Shown: positions 1 to 8,109, numbered from the stretch's first letter. The stretch: 64,000 bases of DNA from RHLJ01 sp965212165 (GCA_965212165.1 OZ243096.1:1054001-1118000); one strand, 5' to 3'. The notes: generated by a model not told the origin, from the letters alone. Numbers and translations are program-made.

Positions 1-1
1 T

Positions 2-1945
2 CTAGCAACTAGATTAGCATTTAAAGCTATTGGTGATGATGGTTTTGGGAAAGAAATTACAGGAGTAATAATAAATGATAAGGATGATTCTGAAATTAAA
101 TTTTCATCAGAACACCTTGGAATGGGAAGTGTGAATTTTACTCCCAAAGAAGGATTAAATTATAAAGCTGTTGTAAACGAAAAAGAGTACGAGTTACCAG
201 AAGTAATGAGTACAGGTTTTGTGATGTCAGTAAATAATACGGATCAACAGTTTATTATCAAGATTACGACTAAAGGCGATGATATTGGAAAAGCGCCGTT
301 ATTATTTGCACATGTAAGAGGGGAGCTTTTTGCAGCTTCTGTGATTCCTACAAATCAAGGGGTCGGAGCGTATGTAATTAATAAAGAACAAATCCCTACA
401 GGTATTGTTCACTTTACTTTGTTAAATGAAAATGGTGTTCCTGTTTCCGAAAGATTAGCATTTAATAAGAATGATGTAGATAAGGTTAATGTACAATTAA
501 CGCTAAATGATGAGTTAGTTGAACAAAGATCAAAAACGGGACTCTATGTTGGCGTTTCAGACTTTGAAGGATTTGGTGTGATTTCATCAGCTAGTATTTC
601 TGTTTTTGATGATAGTATAGAACCCTACGATATCTACTTATCAGATATAAATAGTAGGATATACTTAGAAACTGAATTGAGTGGATATATTGAACAACCG
701 GGATTTTATTTCAGTGATAATAAAAAAGCAGATGAGTATTTAGATATATTGATGCTTACTCAAGGTTGGAGATCATATGATATGAGTAAGGTCAAAAACT
801 GGGATCAAATTGAACTATTCTCAATGCCAGAAAAAGGATTTAGAGTTTCTGGTAGTATATCGGGTGGACTATTAAGCCGTAGTCAAAAAGAGGCGCCAGT
901 ATTTTTTACAGTTGGCTCAGAAAATTCTAAACCTACAGTAGTTACTACAGATGAGAATGGTGAGTTTGTAATTACAGATATAGATGTAACTGGAAATAAA
1001 AGAATCACCATTAAAGGTAACAATAACAAAGGCGGAGATAATATTAGTATTAAGGTAGATCAGCAGTTTGCGTATTTACCCGAAAATGATGATAAAGTCC
1101 CACAAGTTAATTCCATACTATCTTATGTGATATCCGAAGAAGATGAACTCGACACTCTGATTGATGAAAATGATTCTGTGATTTTATCTGAGAGAGCAGA
1201 AGGGGCTATTTCTGATGTAGAACAGTTTGCAGAAACTCAGATGCAGTTAGAATTGGATGAAATCACAGTAACTTCAGAACGTGTATCTGATAGTGAAGTA
1301 GGTGTTTTAGATGATTTTGCTACACAAATTGGGCGAAATTTAAGTAGTACTGGTACATATATAGAGTTAGATAAAGAAGAGAATCTGAAAATCTTAAGTA
1401 TGGATCAGATACTAAACAGGTTACCAGGTGTTAGTGTTGTTGGAAATGATGTTCAGATTCGGACAGGTGCTACAAGCATTAATACAAATGTAGAAGAGAT
1501 CTTTTTGCTAAATGGGATTTTTGTTGATTTTGCTACTATAAAATCTCTAGTTGTCGAAGATATTGAGTCAATCGCAGTATTAAGAAGTGCAGTAGATTTA
1601 GCTATTTTTGGTGCTGATGGAGCAGGAGGTGCAATTGTCGTTACCTTAAAAAAAGGTACAAGCTTTGGGGCAACTAAAGGATTGATCAATGCTAATATTG
1701 AAGGCTACCAATTAGAAACCTCTTTTTACTCGCCTAAGTATGGAGTTACAGTTCCTCAAGATCTTGAGAAAAAAGACAATAGAATAACATTGCATTGGGA
1801 ACCTGAAATTGAGATCTCAGAAAGTGGATATTCAACTTCTTATTGGGGAAATGATATTCCATCCACATATAGAGTTGTAATTCAAGGCATTACTGAAACA
1901 GGGCTTCCTTTTTCTACCACAAAGGTGTTTAGAATCAGCGAATAA
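2..1945 (+). CDS. TonB plug-domain surface protein, 5' end outside window
   Basis: The frame is open from base 2 without a stop, so the gene begins upstream; an internal ATG at 122 is not a credible start. The visible 647 residues hold beta-rich MG2/Ig-like segments, then a motif reading LMLTQGWRSYD that is typical of Bacteroidota MG2/TonB-plug proteins, then a carboxypeptidase-regulatory-like stretch. A TonB plug-like domain is encoded at about 1259-1690 (LDEITVTSERV start, LPGVSVVGNDVQIR and GADGAGGAIVVTLKKG near its end). Only about 85 residues follow the plug, so there is no beta-barrel. The family is predicted to be envelope-located and its function is unknown. It converges on the CIA30 gene. 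Confidence 0.8.
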   Translation, partial: LATRLAFKAIGDDGFGKEITGVIINDKDDSEIKFSSEHLGMGSVNFTPKEGLNYKAVVNEKEYELPEVMSTGFVMSVNNTDQQFIIKITTKGDDIGKAPLLFAHVRGELFAASVIPTNQGVGAYVINKEQIPTGIVHFTLLNENGVPVSERLAFNKNDVDKVNVQLTLNDELVEQRSKTGLYVGVSDFEGFGVISSASISVFDDSIEPYDIYLSDINSRIYLETELSGYIEQPGFYFSDNKKADEYLDILMLTQGWRSYDMSKVKNWDQIELFSMPEKGFRVSGSISGGLLSRSQKEAPVFFTVGSENSKPTVVTTDENGEFVITDIDVTGNKRITIKGNNNKGGDNISIKVDQQFAYLPENDDKVPQVNSILSYVISEEDELDTLIDENDSVILSERAEGAISDVEQFAETQMQLELDEITVTSERVSDSEVGVLDDFATQIGRNLSSTGTYIELDKEENLKILSMDQILNRLPGVSVVGNDVQIRTGATSINTNVEEIFLLNGIFVDFATIKSLVVEDIESIAVLRSAVDLAIFGADGAGGAIVVTLKKGTSFGATKGLINANIEGYQLETSFYSPKYGVTVPQDLEKKDNRITLHWEPEIEISESGYSTSYWGNDIPSTYRVVIQGITETGLPFSTTKVFRISE

Positions 1946-1972
1946 TCCCTTTTTATAACTCAATATTTAATT

Positions 1973-2524
1973 TTATTGGAAAAGTATATAATCGACTTCT
2001 AAGGAAAACTTTCCTTCTTTCTTTCCTTCATTAAAAAAACTAATTCCAATAATATTATTGATATCTGAACTACTTATCTGGTTATTCGTTCGGTCACCTA
2101 ATCTATACTCTTTCAAATCTGAAAGACTAAATTTAATTGTAGACCATTCCTCATCATCAGTAATTAAAAAATGTTTATAATTTGGAATCCAAAATCTTCG
2201 ACTTTTGGAAAAAGTAATTGAGAATGGTAATCCAGATGATCGAACTTTTAATTCTACTTCTTTAAAGTTGGATAGCTGAAATCTTTGATAAGGGCTTCTT
2301 AGTGACGAAAACCCACCATTATTTTCTAATGAGACTTCACCTTGAAAAACAACTGAGCTATCAGTTAAATAGGCTTGACCTCTTGATAAGCCTCCCATCA
2401 CACCGTCATTAGTTACAGACCAATATTGGCCACCAGTTGAACTCCCAAAGTCTATGAGGATTTGTTGTCCAAATAAGCTGTTAGTGCTAATGATTAAAAA
2501 AAGAAGAGCATATATGATTCGCAT
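1973..2524 (-). CDS. CIA30 family protein with signal peptide
   Basis: This is a 183-residue protein with an N-terminal Sec-type signal (hydrophobic residues 3-18, ending near FGQQ). It is followed by the CIA30 (complex I intermediate-associated protein 30) beta-sandwich signature, WSVTNDGVMGGLSRG at about residues 35-49 and DYILFQ at the very end. In mitochondria this fold is an assembly factor; bacterial secreted members have no proven role and may bind carbohydrate, as the galactose-binding-like fold suggests. It lies downstream of secG on the same strand, but a strong hairpin separates them, so it is probably transcribed alone. Confidence 0.82.
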   Translation of the reverse strand: MRIIYALLFLIISTNSLFGQQILIDFGSSTGGQYWSVTNDGVMGGLSRGQAYLTDSSVVFQGEVSLENNGGFSSLRSPYQRFQLSNFKEVELKVRSSGLPFSITFSKSRRFWIPNYKHFLITDDEEWSTIKFSLSDLKEYRLGDRTNNQISSSDINNIIGISFFNEGKKEGKFSLEVDYILFQ

Positions 2525-2619
2525 ACTATAGATACAAGAATCATACTCATATAGTTTCTATTTCTTGAGGTTAGAAATAGAATATTACTGTGTACTATAA
2601 AAGTGATGCAAACAAGAAA

Positions 2620-2640
2620 GCCTCATTACTAGAATGAGGC
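2620..2640 (-). terminator. Intrinsic terminator of secG
   Basis: An 8-bp perfect stem (GCCTCATT / AATGAGGC) with a 5-nt loop is followed on the minus strand by TTTCTTG. It lies 27 bp downstream of the secG stop and upstream of the CIA30 start, separating the two units. Confidence 0.75.
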
Positions 2641-2666
2641 TTTTAAAAATACTGTGTAAACTCTAA

Positions 2667-3038
2667 TTAGTTATCAGAGTCATTATTTACCGGAGGAGGC
2701 GGAGTTTGAACAGGAACAGCTGATTGAGTTTGAGAAGGTGCCGCAATATCAGTAGGTGCACCTTGCTGTAAAATACTATTCGTTGGAGTAGTTCCCTGTC
2801 TGTCGATCGCAAAATTTGCAAGAACGCAAAGCACTAAAAAGGCACCTCCAAGTATAGAAGTTGCTTTCGAAAGTAGGTCGGCTGTGCGCCGTGCACCAAG
2901 TCCAGCGTTTCCTCCAAGGCTTCCGCCACCGCCACCAATTCCTGATAAACCTTGTCCTTGCCCGTTCTGTAACAGGATAACAAGCGTTAATAACGCACAA
3001 ATGAGAGTAATAACTGCAATAATTATATTATAAAGCAT
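2667..3038 (-). CDS. secG: Preprotein translocase subunit SecG
   Basis: SecG is the small accessory subunit of the SecYEG translocon in the inner membrane. This 123-residue protein has the family's two membrane helices (about residues 3-23 and 56-77). Between them is a glycine-rich loop (LSGIGGGGGSLGGNAGLGARRTAD) carrying the conserved G-rich and ARR motif. The C-terminal tail is rich in Pro, Gln, Thr and Ser, as is common in Bacteroidota SecG. It is monocistronic by appearance, with a possible -7 element upstream and a clear terminator downstream. Confidence 0.93.
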   Translation of the reverse strand: MLYNIIIAVITLICALLTLVILLQNGQGQGLSGIGGGGGSLGGNAGLGARRTADLLSKATSILGGAFLVLCVLANFAIDRQGTTPTNSILQQGAPTDIAAPSQTQSAVPVQTPPPPVNNDSDN

Positions 3039-3080
3039 TGGATAAATGTCTTAACTTTTGGAAAAGGTTATAAAGATATC

Positions 3081-3088
3081 CAAATTTA
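3081..3088 (-). promoter_or_regulatory. Candidate FCB-type -7 element for secG
   Basis: The minus strand reads TAAATTTG, an exact match to the Bacteroidota -7 consensus TAnnTTTG, 42 bp upstream of the secG start. No clear -33 TTG was found at the usual distance, so this is tentative. Confidence 0.35.
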
Positions 3089-3134
3089 CAAAACTATCCC
3101 AACTAAAAGCATTCTTAAACTATAAAAGGCAGTA

Positions 3135-4055
3135 ATGGAAGATCTTAAAAACGGCTTAATGGAGTATATTGAGAACTCGCCAGATCTCACTTCAAGTATT
3201 ATTGAAACCATTGGTGTAATTTTATTTCTATGGTTGGTAAGGTTAATAACACTTAGAATAATTGTAAAAAGCTCAGATAGTAAACGAACCCATTACAAAT
3301 GGCGTAAGAACTTTACTTATATAACGTTTTTCATAGGGATATTGATTGTTGGAAGAATTTGGTTTGTTGGGATCGAATCGCTAGCAACATTTCTTGGACT
3401 TCTTTCTGCTGGTATTGCAATTGCTTTAAAAGATCCAGTTACAGACTTAGCAGCTTGGTTATTTATTATCTGGAGACGACCGTTTAATGTTGGAGATAGA
3501 ATAGAAATAGGGGGTGCGAAAGGTGATGTGATTGATGTTCGCCCTTTTAAATTCACTATTCTTGAGATTGGAAATTGGGTTGATGCAGATCAAAGTACAG
3601 GGCGAGTAATTCATATTCCCAATCACGAAGTATTTACTGGGCAATTAGCAAATTATACAAGTGATTTTGAGTTTATTTGGAATGAAATTCAAGTTATGGT
3701 CACCTTCGAAAGTGATTGGAGAAAGGCAAAAGATATTTTATCAGAAATAGTTAATGAAGTATCAGCTGATTTTATTGAAAGTGCTAAACGTCAAATAGCA
3801 AAAGCTTCTAAATCTTATTTAATTGAGTATAGATATTTAACACCTATAGTATATACAAATGTAAAAGATAGTGGAATTAATCTCACTGTTCGATATTTAA
3901 CAGACCCAAGACGTAGAAGGGGTACTTCTCAAATAATATGGGAACGAGTTTTAGACAGGTATCAAGAAAATGATGATATAGATTTTGCTTACCCTACAAT
4001 CCGTTATTATAACAATCCAATTGAAGGCAAACCTGGTACAATACCAAGTAAATAA
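3135..4055 (+). CDS. MscS-family mechanosensitive ion channel
   Basis: This inner-membrane channel is expected to open under membrane tension and release osmolytes. The 306 residues contain two N-terminal helices (about 18-43 and 63-82) and a pore-lining third helix rich in Gly/Ala (ATFLGLLSAGIAIALKD, about 92-108). The MscS beta domain follows, with the hallmark RRPFNVGDRIEIGGAKGDV and IPNHEVFTGQLANY. The length matches small MscS proteins. The family assignment is secure; the gating stimulus is inferred. The gene ends 3 bp from the convergent SRAP-like gene. Confidence 0.9.
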   Translation: MEDLKNGLMEYIENSPDLTSSIIETIGVILFLWLVRLITLRIIVKSSDSKRTHYKWRKNFTYITFFIGILIVGRIWFVGIESLATFLGLLSAGIAIALKDPVTDLAAWLFIIWRRPFNVGDRIEIGGAKGDVIDVRPFKFTILEIGNWVDADQSTGRVIHIPNHEVFTGQLANYTSDFEFIWNEIQVMVTFESDWRKAKDILSEIVNEVSADFIESAKRQIAKASKSYLIEYRYLTPIVYTNVKDSGINLTVRYLTDPRRRRGTSQIIWERVLDRYQENDDIDFAYPTIRYYNNPIEGKPGTIPSK

Positions 4056-4058
4056 AGC

Positions 4059-4709
4059 TTAGTCTTCTTCTCTAAGTTTTGGAATTGGCTGAATTAAATC
4101 GGGGCTATTATTAGATAAATCGTTTACTAAACCTGGTACTCGTATTGCTGTCATTTCCGGTAATAAAGAAATATCGTTAAATCCTGCTCTTAGTATTTCC
4201 TCTGCACTTCCATTAAGCCAACCCTTAGTTTTTTTAGGATCGAGGATACATGGCATCGTATTATCAAGAGGCTTGATAAGTACATTAGCATCTTTAGTTA
4301 TTACACAAAAACTATTCCGAGAATCATCATTTTCAATATAAAAACCAGCAATAGCTTGAAGTTCTTGAGTGTGAATCCTGATCAAGAAAGGAAGTGGATC
4401 ATCCACTGTTTGCTTCCATTTATAAAATCCTGTTACAGGTATTATACATGCATTTTTACCTAGTAAAGGACGGTATCTATTATTCCCTAACACATCATCA
4501 ATATCTAGCGAAAAAATATTCGTCTTACCAGCTTCAATCCCCCAAATAGCAGATTTTAACACTGGCATTCCTTGATTCAAATATATTATAGGCAATGAGT
4601 GTCCTGGCGCTGCATTAAAAGTGGGCTCCAAGATAGCAGTTGAAGTTGAACTAACTCCAAAAACCTCTTCCATAGTTTCCCTTTCAGTGTTTAGTACGTA
4701 GCGCTCCAT
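4059..4709 (-). CDS. SRAP (YedK/HMCES)-like protein lacking catalytic residues
   Basis: SRAP proteins use Cys2, an Asn, a Glu and a His (YedK C2, N75, E105, H160) to form a covalent link to abasic sites in single-stranded DNA. This 216-residue protein keeps the scaffold: FNAAPG (31-36), IWGIEAG (55-61), IIPVTGFYKWKQ (89-100), the TMPCIL strand and a C-terminal LIQPI. Position 2 is Glu (MERY instead of MCGR), the NARxE segment is absent, the FxEW Glu is Lys97, and the active-site His is Asp149. The start is fixed because an in-frame stop lies seven codons upstream. It is probably a non-catalytic DNA-binding relative. Confidence 0.8.
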   Translation of the reverse strand: MERYVLNTERETMEEVFGVSSTSTAILEPTFNAAPGHSLPIIYLNQGMPVLKSAIWGIEAGKTNIFSLDIDDVLGNNRYRPLLGKNACIIPVTGFYKWKQTVDDPLPFLIRIHTQELQAIAGFYIENDDSRNSFCVITKDANVLIKPLDNTMPCILDPKKTKGWLNGSAEEILRAGFNDISLLPEMTAIRVPGLVNDLSNNSPDLIQPIPKLREED

Positions 4710-4733
4710 AAATCCCTGTTCGTTTTACTTAGT

Positions 4734-4761
4734 AGTTTGTATCATCAACACAATACAAACT
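4734..4761. promoter_or_regulatory. 9-bp inverted repeat between divergent SRAP-like and CPBP genes
   Basis: The arms AGTTTGTAT (4734-4742) and ATACAAACT (4753-4761) are perfect inverted repeats separated by 10 bp. They lie centrally in the 72-bp divergent intergenic space. The symmetry and position suggest an operator controlling both genes; the regulator is unknown. Confidence 0.45.
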
Positions 4762-4781
4762 CTTGAAGTCATAAATTTAGT

Positions 4782-5720
4782 ATGAATCCATTTTTTAATA
4801 AGGAAGAATATAGGGCAAGGGCGATAGTTAGAATCCCTTTATATGTATTTTTTTCATTCTTGACATTATCGATTGCGAATTCGATTCCTCTAAATGGGTT
4901 TGAATATCTGTTAACAGCATTTTTATCACTAGGTGTGTTTTGGCTTTTTTTTAGAGGAATGGATAATCGACCTAACATAAAAGAAGCAGGTATTGAAGTA
5001 AATCTTAGATGGGTTAAAGAGTTTGGATTAGGTACACTAATAGGTTTTGTAGCAATATCACTCATTTTCTTGATAGAATGGATAAGTGGAGATATAGTGA
5101 TTTTAGGATTCGGCTGGGAACGAATAGGCACATCATTTTGGGGATTGCCGATCTTAGTTTTTTTATTTCAAATGCTTTGTATAGGCTTTTATGAAGAATT
5201 AATCTCAAGAAGTTATTTAGTAACTAATTTTAAAGAAGGCTTCACAGTAGGTAAAATTAATCCAACAAAAGCTACAATTCTAGCTATTTTTGCAAGTTCT
5301 TCAATATTCGGTTTGGCACATGCTGGGAATCCTAATTCTACAATTTTTGCTATTCTAAACATTATTTTCGCTGGCGTTATGCTCGCAATTCCATTTGTAC
5401 TAACAGGCAGGCTTTCTTATTCAGTTGGGCTTCATTTCTCATGGAATTTTTTCCAGGGGGGGATATTTGGATTTAGAGTTAGTGGAATTCCAATTCGGAA
5501 TTCGGTAATCGATATCCAACAAAATGGAAACCCAATGTGGACTGGAGGTAACTTTGGTCCCGAAGGTGGTCTAATTGGCTTACTAGCTATTCTACTTATT
5601 TCATGTTTCTTTTTAATTTATTTCAAAAAGAAACATGAGAAAATTAACCTTCACCCTCATTTTAACCATAGTTATTTAGAAAACAAGGAAATCTTCAGAA
5701 AAACGGATGAGACTGCCTGA
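4782..5720 (+). CDS. CPBP family intramembrane glutamic protease
   Basis: This multi-pass membrane protein of 312 residues belongs to the CPBP (CAAX protease and bacteriocin-processing, Abi) family. Its three signature motifs are intact: EELISR with Glu138-Glu139 and Arg143, FGLAH with His180, and HFSWNF with His218 and Asn222. Members cleave substrates within the membrane or process peptides; no substrate is evident here. It is divergent from the SRAP-like gene across a symmetric repeat. The C-terminal tail (after about 283) is charged and cytoplasmic. Confidence 0.88.
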   Translation: MNPFFNKEEYRARAIVRIPLYVFFSFLTLSIANSIPLNGFEYLLTAFLSLGVFWLFFRGMDNRPNIKEAGIEVNLRWVKEFGLGTLIGFVAISLIFLIEWISGDIVILGFGWERIGTSFWGLPILVFLFQMLCIGFYEELISRSYLVTNFKEGFTVGKINPTKATILAIFASSSIFGLAHAGNPNSTIFAILNIIFAGVMLAIPFVLTGRLSYSVGLHFSWNFFQGGIFGFRVSGIPIRNSVIDIQQNGNPMWTGGNFGPEGGLIGLLAILLISCFFLIYFKKKHEKINLHPHFNHSYLENKEIFRKTDETA

Positions 5721-5729
5721 CAAGTTTTG

Positions 5730-5760
5730 TATATTTGTGAGTCCTTGAATGTTTAAGGAC
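5730..5760 (+). promoter_or_regulatory. -7 element plus leader hairpin of the DEAD-box-like gene
   Basis: TATATTTG at 5730-5737 matches the FCB -7 consensus TAnnTTTG exactly. Immediately downstream, GTCCTT and AAGGAC (5741-5760) form a 6-bp stem with an 8-nt loop. A transcript starting near 5744 would carry part of this hairpin at its 5' end and a leader of about 70 nt before the TTG start at 5815. No -33 match is obvious. Confidence 0.4.
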
Positions 5761-5814
5761 ATTGATCTTTGAAAATTGAACGTTAAAGCCAAAATTTAGA
5801 AAGAGGTGTAACCA

Positions 5815-7590
5815 TTGTCTTTTGAAGAATATGGCCTAAGCCCAGAATTATTGAGTGGGCTGGCTGATACACGAATTGAACAACCAACTCCTCTCCAGAA
5901 TGAAGTTTTACCTGCAGCTTTACAAGGGAAACATTTACTTGTAAAAACTGAAGCCGAAGATGATGGAGTATTTTTGATTCCGGCGCTGCAAAAAATTGCT
6001 GAGAACGGAGAGGTAACTGGCACACAAGTTTTAATCTTAACACCATCGATAGAACGGGCGACAAAAATTGACGAAATGATTTGGGCTATGGGTTATCATG
6101 CTCAAATCAGTAGTGCATTACTTGCATTAAAAGGAAATAAAGCCGAGCAAGAGCAAGCTGTTTTAGATGGAGCACCAGTGATTGTAGCTAATCCTGGCCG
6201 ACTTATTGAAATACTGGAAAAGAACAATTTCCAGCTTCAAAATCTCAAGTTTATTGTGATTGATGAAGCGGATAATATGGAAAATTTTAACCTGGTTAGC
6301 CGGGTTAAGGATATTCTACGCTTTGTAGAAGGAGAGCCTCAAACTCTTATTCTTTCAGCAAGTCAAAACAATGCCACTGAACAACTTGTAAAAGTTGCTC
6401 TTAAAAATCCTGAACTCATTGGATTTGAATCTATGAATGGATCTGTTTTGTCTTCAAATGATACTGAACAAGCAGAGCCTATAGAAGTTGATCTTGAATT
6501 AGCTCAAAAGAAGCTTGAAAAAGCGAGTATTAAAGTTATTCTTAATCCAGATTCTAAGGAAATAGATTCTAAAGAAGGAAATCCTGAAATATCTGAAAAG
6601 GTAGATTTAGAAAAGGCTGCTGAAAGTCTTGAAGAGGCTGAAGTTGACGTAGTTCTGAATCCTAAAAAAGTAGAGCCAGAAGTAAAATTAGATATTGACT
6701 TACAAGAAGCTGAACAAAAACTCAAAAGTTCTTCAATTAAGGTTGTCCTTAAGAAAGATATTGAAGTAAAAGAAGAATCGTTTAAACCTGTTCTAGCAAA
6801 TCCGATATTGCAGGGTGAGAGTATAGCGGATCCAGTTCCAAAAAACTTGGAACAAGGCTATATCAATGTGCCACCTAGGATGAAAATATCTACACTCATG
6901 GCACATTTAGAAAGCTCAAAAGCAAAAAAGGTGATGGTCTTTGCAGCTTCAAAAAGAACTACTGATCGACTCTTTCATATTATTAAAAAGAAGAGTTGGG
7001 GTGTTATAAGTCTAAGTGAAGGTATTGATGAAGAAACTTATAATGAGAGGTTCGCTAAGTTCACATCAGGTGAAATGCGTGTATGCCTAATTGGTGGAAT
7101 AGTAGCCAGTAAAGTTGATATTGATCAAGTCCAGGAAGTAATTAACTATGATGTTCCTAGTGAGGTAGAAGAGTATAGGTACAGAGCTGAGTTAGTTGGA
7201 AATGGTAAAGCTTCACAGATTATATCATTAGTATCAAAAATGGATCAGGATGATATTAAACGTATTTCTGAAGAAGTAGGATATCCACCATCAGAACTAC
7301 CACTTCCTGTTGATATAAAAGGCAAAAATAAAAAGAAACCGACTCCTAAAGCTAAACCAACAAATAAGCCAAATAAAAAGGTTGCGAGTAAAACTAAAAA
7401 ACCCTCTAGTTCTAGAAATGGAAATACTAATGGTAGAAATAACCCTAAGCGTTCAACTGTTCAAGTAAAGAAGAAACAGAAGAGAGGAATGGAGTTACCT
7501 AGACCAACATATGACGGACTTTCTGGCGGACGAGAAGGAAAGGTCGAATCAGGTGGAGTATTTGGATGGGTTAAAAAATTATTCGATTAA
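5815..7590 (+). CDS. Degenerate DEAD-box helicase-like protein with inserted repeats
   Basis: The 591-residue protein starts at TTG (5815) behind AGAGGTG. Its layout is that of a DEAD-box RNA helicase: Q motif (PTPLQ, 24-28), motif II DEAD (150-153), SAS in place of SAT (181-183), then a second RecA-like domain (about 355-475). The P-loop AxTGxGKT is replaced by TEAEDDG (45-51), the PTREL block by TPSIE, and motif VI HRIGRTGR by YRAELVGNG, so ATP hydrolysis is unlikely. Residues about 215-345 are an insertion holding three related 21-residue units. The C-terminal 110 residues are Lys/Arg/Asn-rich, as in RNA-binding tails. It is probably a helicase-derived RNA-binding scaffold. Confidence 0.8.
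   Translation: MSFEEYGLSPELLSGLADTRIEQPTPLQNEVLPAALQGKHLLVKTEAEDDGVFLIPALQKIAENGEVTGTQVLILTPSIERATKIDEMIWAMGYHAQISSALLALKGNKAEQEQAVLDGAPVIVANPGRLIEILEKNNFQLQNLKFIVIDEADNMENFNLVSRVKDILRFVEGEPQTLILSASQNNATEQLVKVALKNPELIGFESMNGSVLSSNDTEQAEPIEVDLELAQKKLEKASIKVILNPDSKEIDSKEGNPEISEKVDLEKAAESLEEAEVDVVLNPKKVEPEVKLDIDLQEAEQKLKSSSIKVVLKKDIEVKEESFKPVLANPILQGESIADPVPKNLEQGYINVPPRMKISTLMAHLESSKAKKVMVFAASKRTTDRLFHIIKKKSWGVISLSEGIDEETYNERFAKFTSGEMRVCLIGGIVASKVDIDQVQEVINYDVPSEVEEYRYRAELVGNGKASQIISLVSKMDQDDIKRISEEVGYPPSELPLPVDIKGKNKKKPTPKAKPTNKPNKKVASKTKKPSSSRNGNTNGRNNPKRSTVQVKKKQKRGMELPRPTYDGLSGGREGKVESGGVFGWVKKLFD
6487..6756 (+). repeat. Three 21-codon repeats inside the DEAD-box-like gene
   Basis: The translated units lie at residues 225-245, 263-283 and 294-314. 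They share the pattern (V/I)DL-x2-A-x3-L-x4-(I/V)-(K/D)-V-(I/V)-L-x-(P/K). DNA positions are 6487-6549, 6601-6663 and 6694-6756. Each unit looks like a short amphipathic helix followed by a beta strand. Confidence 0.75.
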
Positions 7591-7618
7591 TCTGAATATT
7601 CTATGTATTAAAATATTA

Positions 7619-7647
7619 AAAGGCATCTCAATGGGGATGCCTTTTTT
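7619..7647. terminator. Bidirectional terminator between convergent genes
   Basis: GGCATC (7622-7627) pairs with GATGCC (7636-7641), flanked by A residues on the left and TTTTTT on the right. It sits between the convergent DEAD-box-like gene and the M15 peptidase gene and can serve both strands. Confidence 0.8.
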
Positions 7648-7656
7648 AATGTGAGG

Positions 7657-8109
7657 TTATAGTTCAACCAATTCAAAATGTGGTAGATCATCAAAACCTT
7701 GATCTTGTAAGATAACCCCATCCTTGTCCCAGTTTCCACCCCAACGAATAGAGTGAGTTATCTCACCTTTCTCTAAGAGCTCGTCTACACAGCACATTAT
7801 TAAGCCCGCAACATAACAAAGAGAGCCAAGGTCGTATGCTAGTTTCTGACGAATCTCTAACTCTGGATGGTATATATAAATATCTGTAGCCATAGAAGGT
7901 TTATGATTATGTTTACCAATTTTGTTAATGCCATCAATTTTAGATCTTCCTTGATCAAATAAAAGCTTCTGCCTTGCTAAACTTCGATGTCCCTCAGAAA
8001 TACCAAAGTCTATTCTAGAGCGTGATATGGCAAGGTTGTGAATTCTGATTAAGTCGGGATGGCATGTTTGCAGTTTATCAGAACTACTTTTTCCAAATGA
8101 ATATGGCAT
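7657..8109 (-). CDS. M15-family peptidase, phage-endolysin type
   Basis: This 150-residue protein resembles L-Ala-D-Glu/D-Ala-D-Ala peptidases of phage lysis modules. It keeps the fold's markers: EGHRSLARQ (39-47), the zinc-site region KHNHKPSMATDIYIY with His and Asp, IRWGGNWDKDG, and the C-terminal zinc ligand in DDLPHFEL. It has no signal peptide or membrane segment, so it would stay in the cytoplasm unless released by a holin or lysis. No phage genes surround it. It could be a domesticated endolysin or a peptidoglycan-fragment peptidase. Confidence 0.8.
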   Translation of the reverse strand: MPYSFGKSSSDKLQTCHPDLIRIHNLAISRSRIDFGISEGHRSLARQKLLFDQGRSKIDGINKIGKHNHKPSMATDIYIYHPELEIRQKLAYDLGSLCYVAGLIMCCVDELLEKGEITHSIRWGGNWDKDGVILQDQGFDDLPHFELVEL

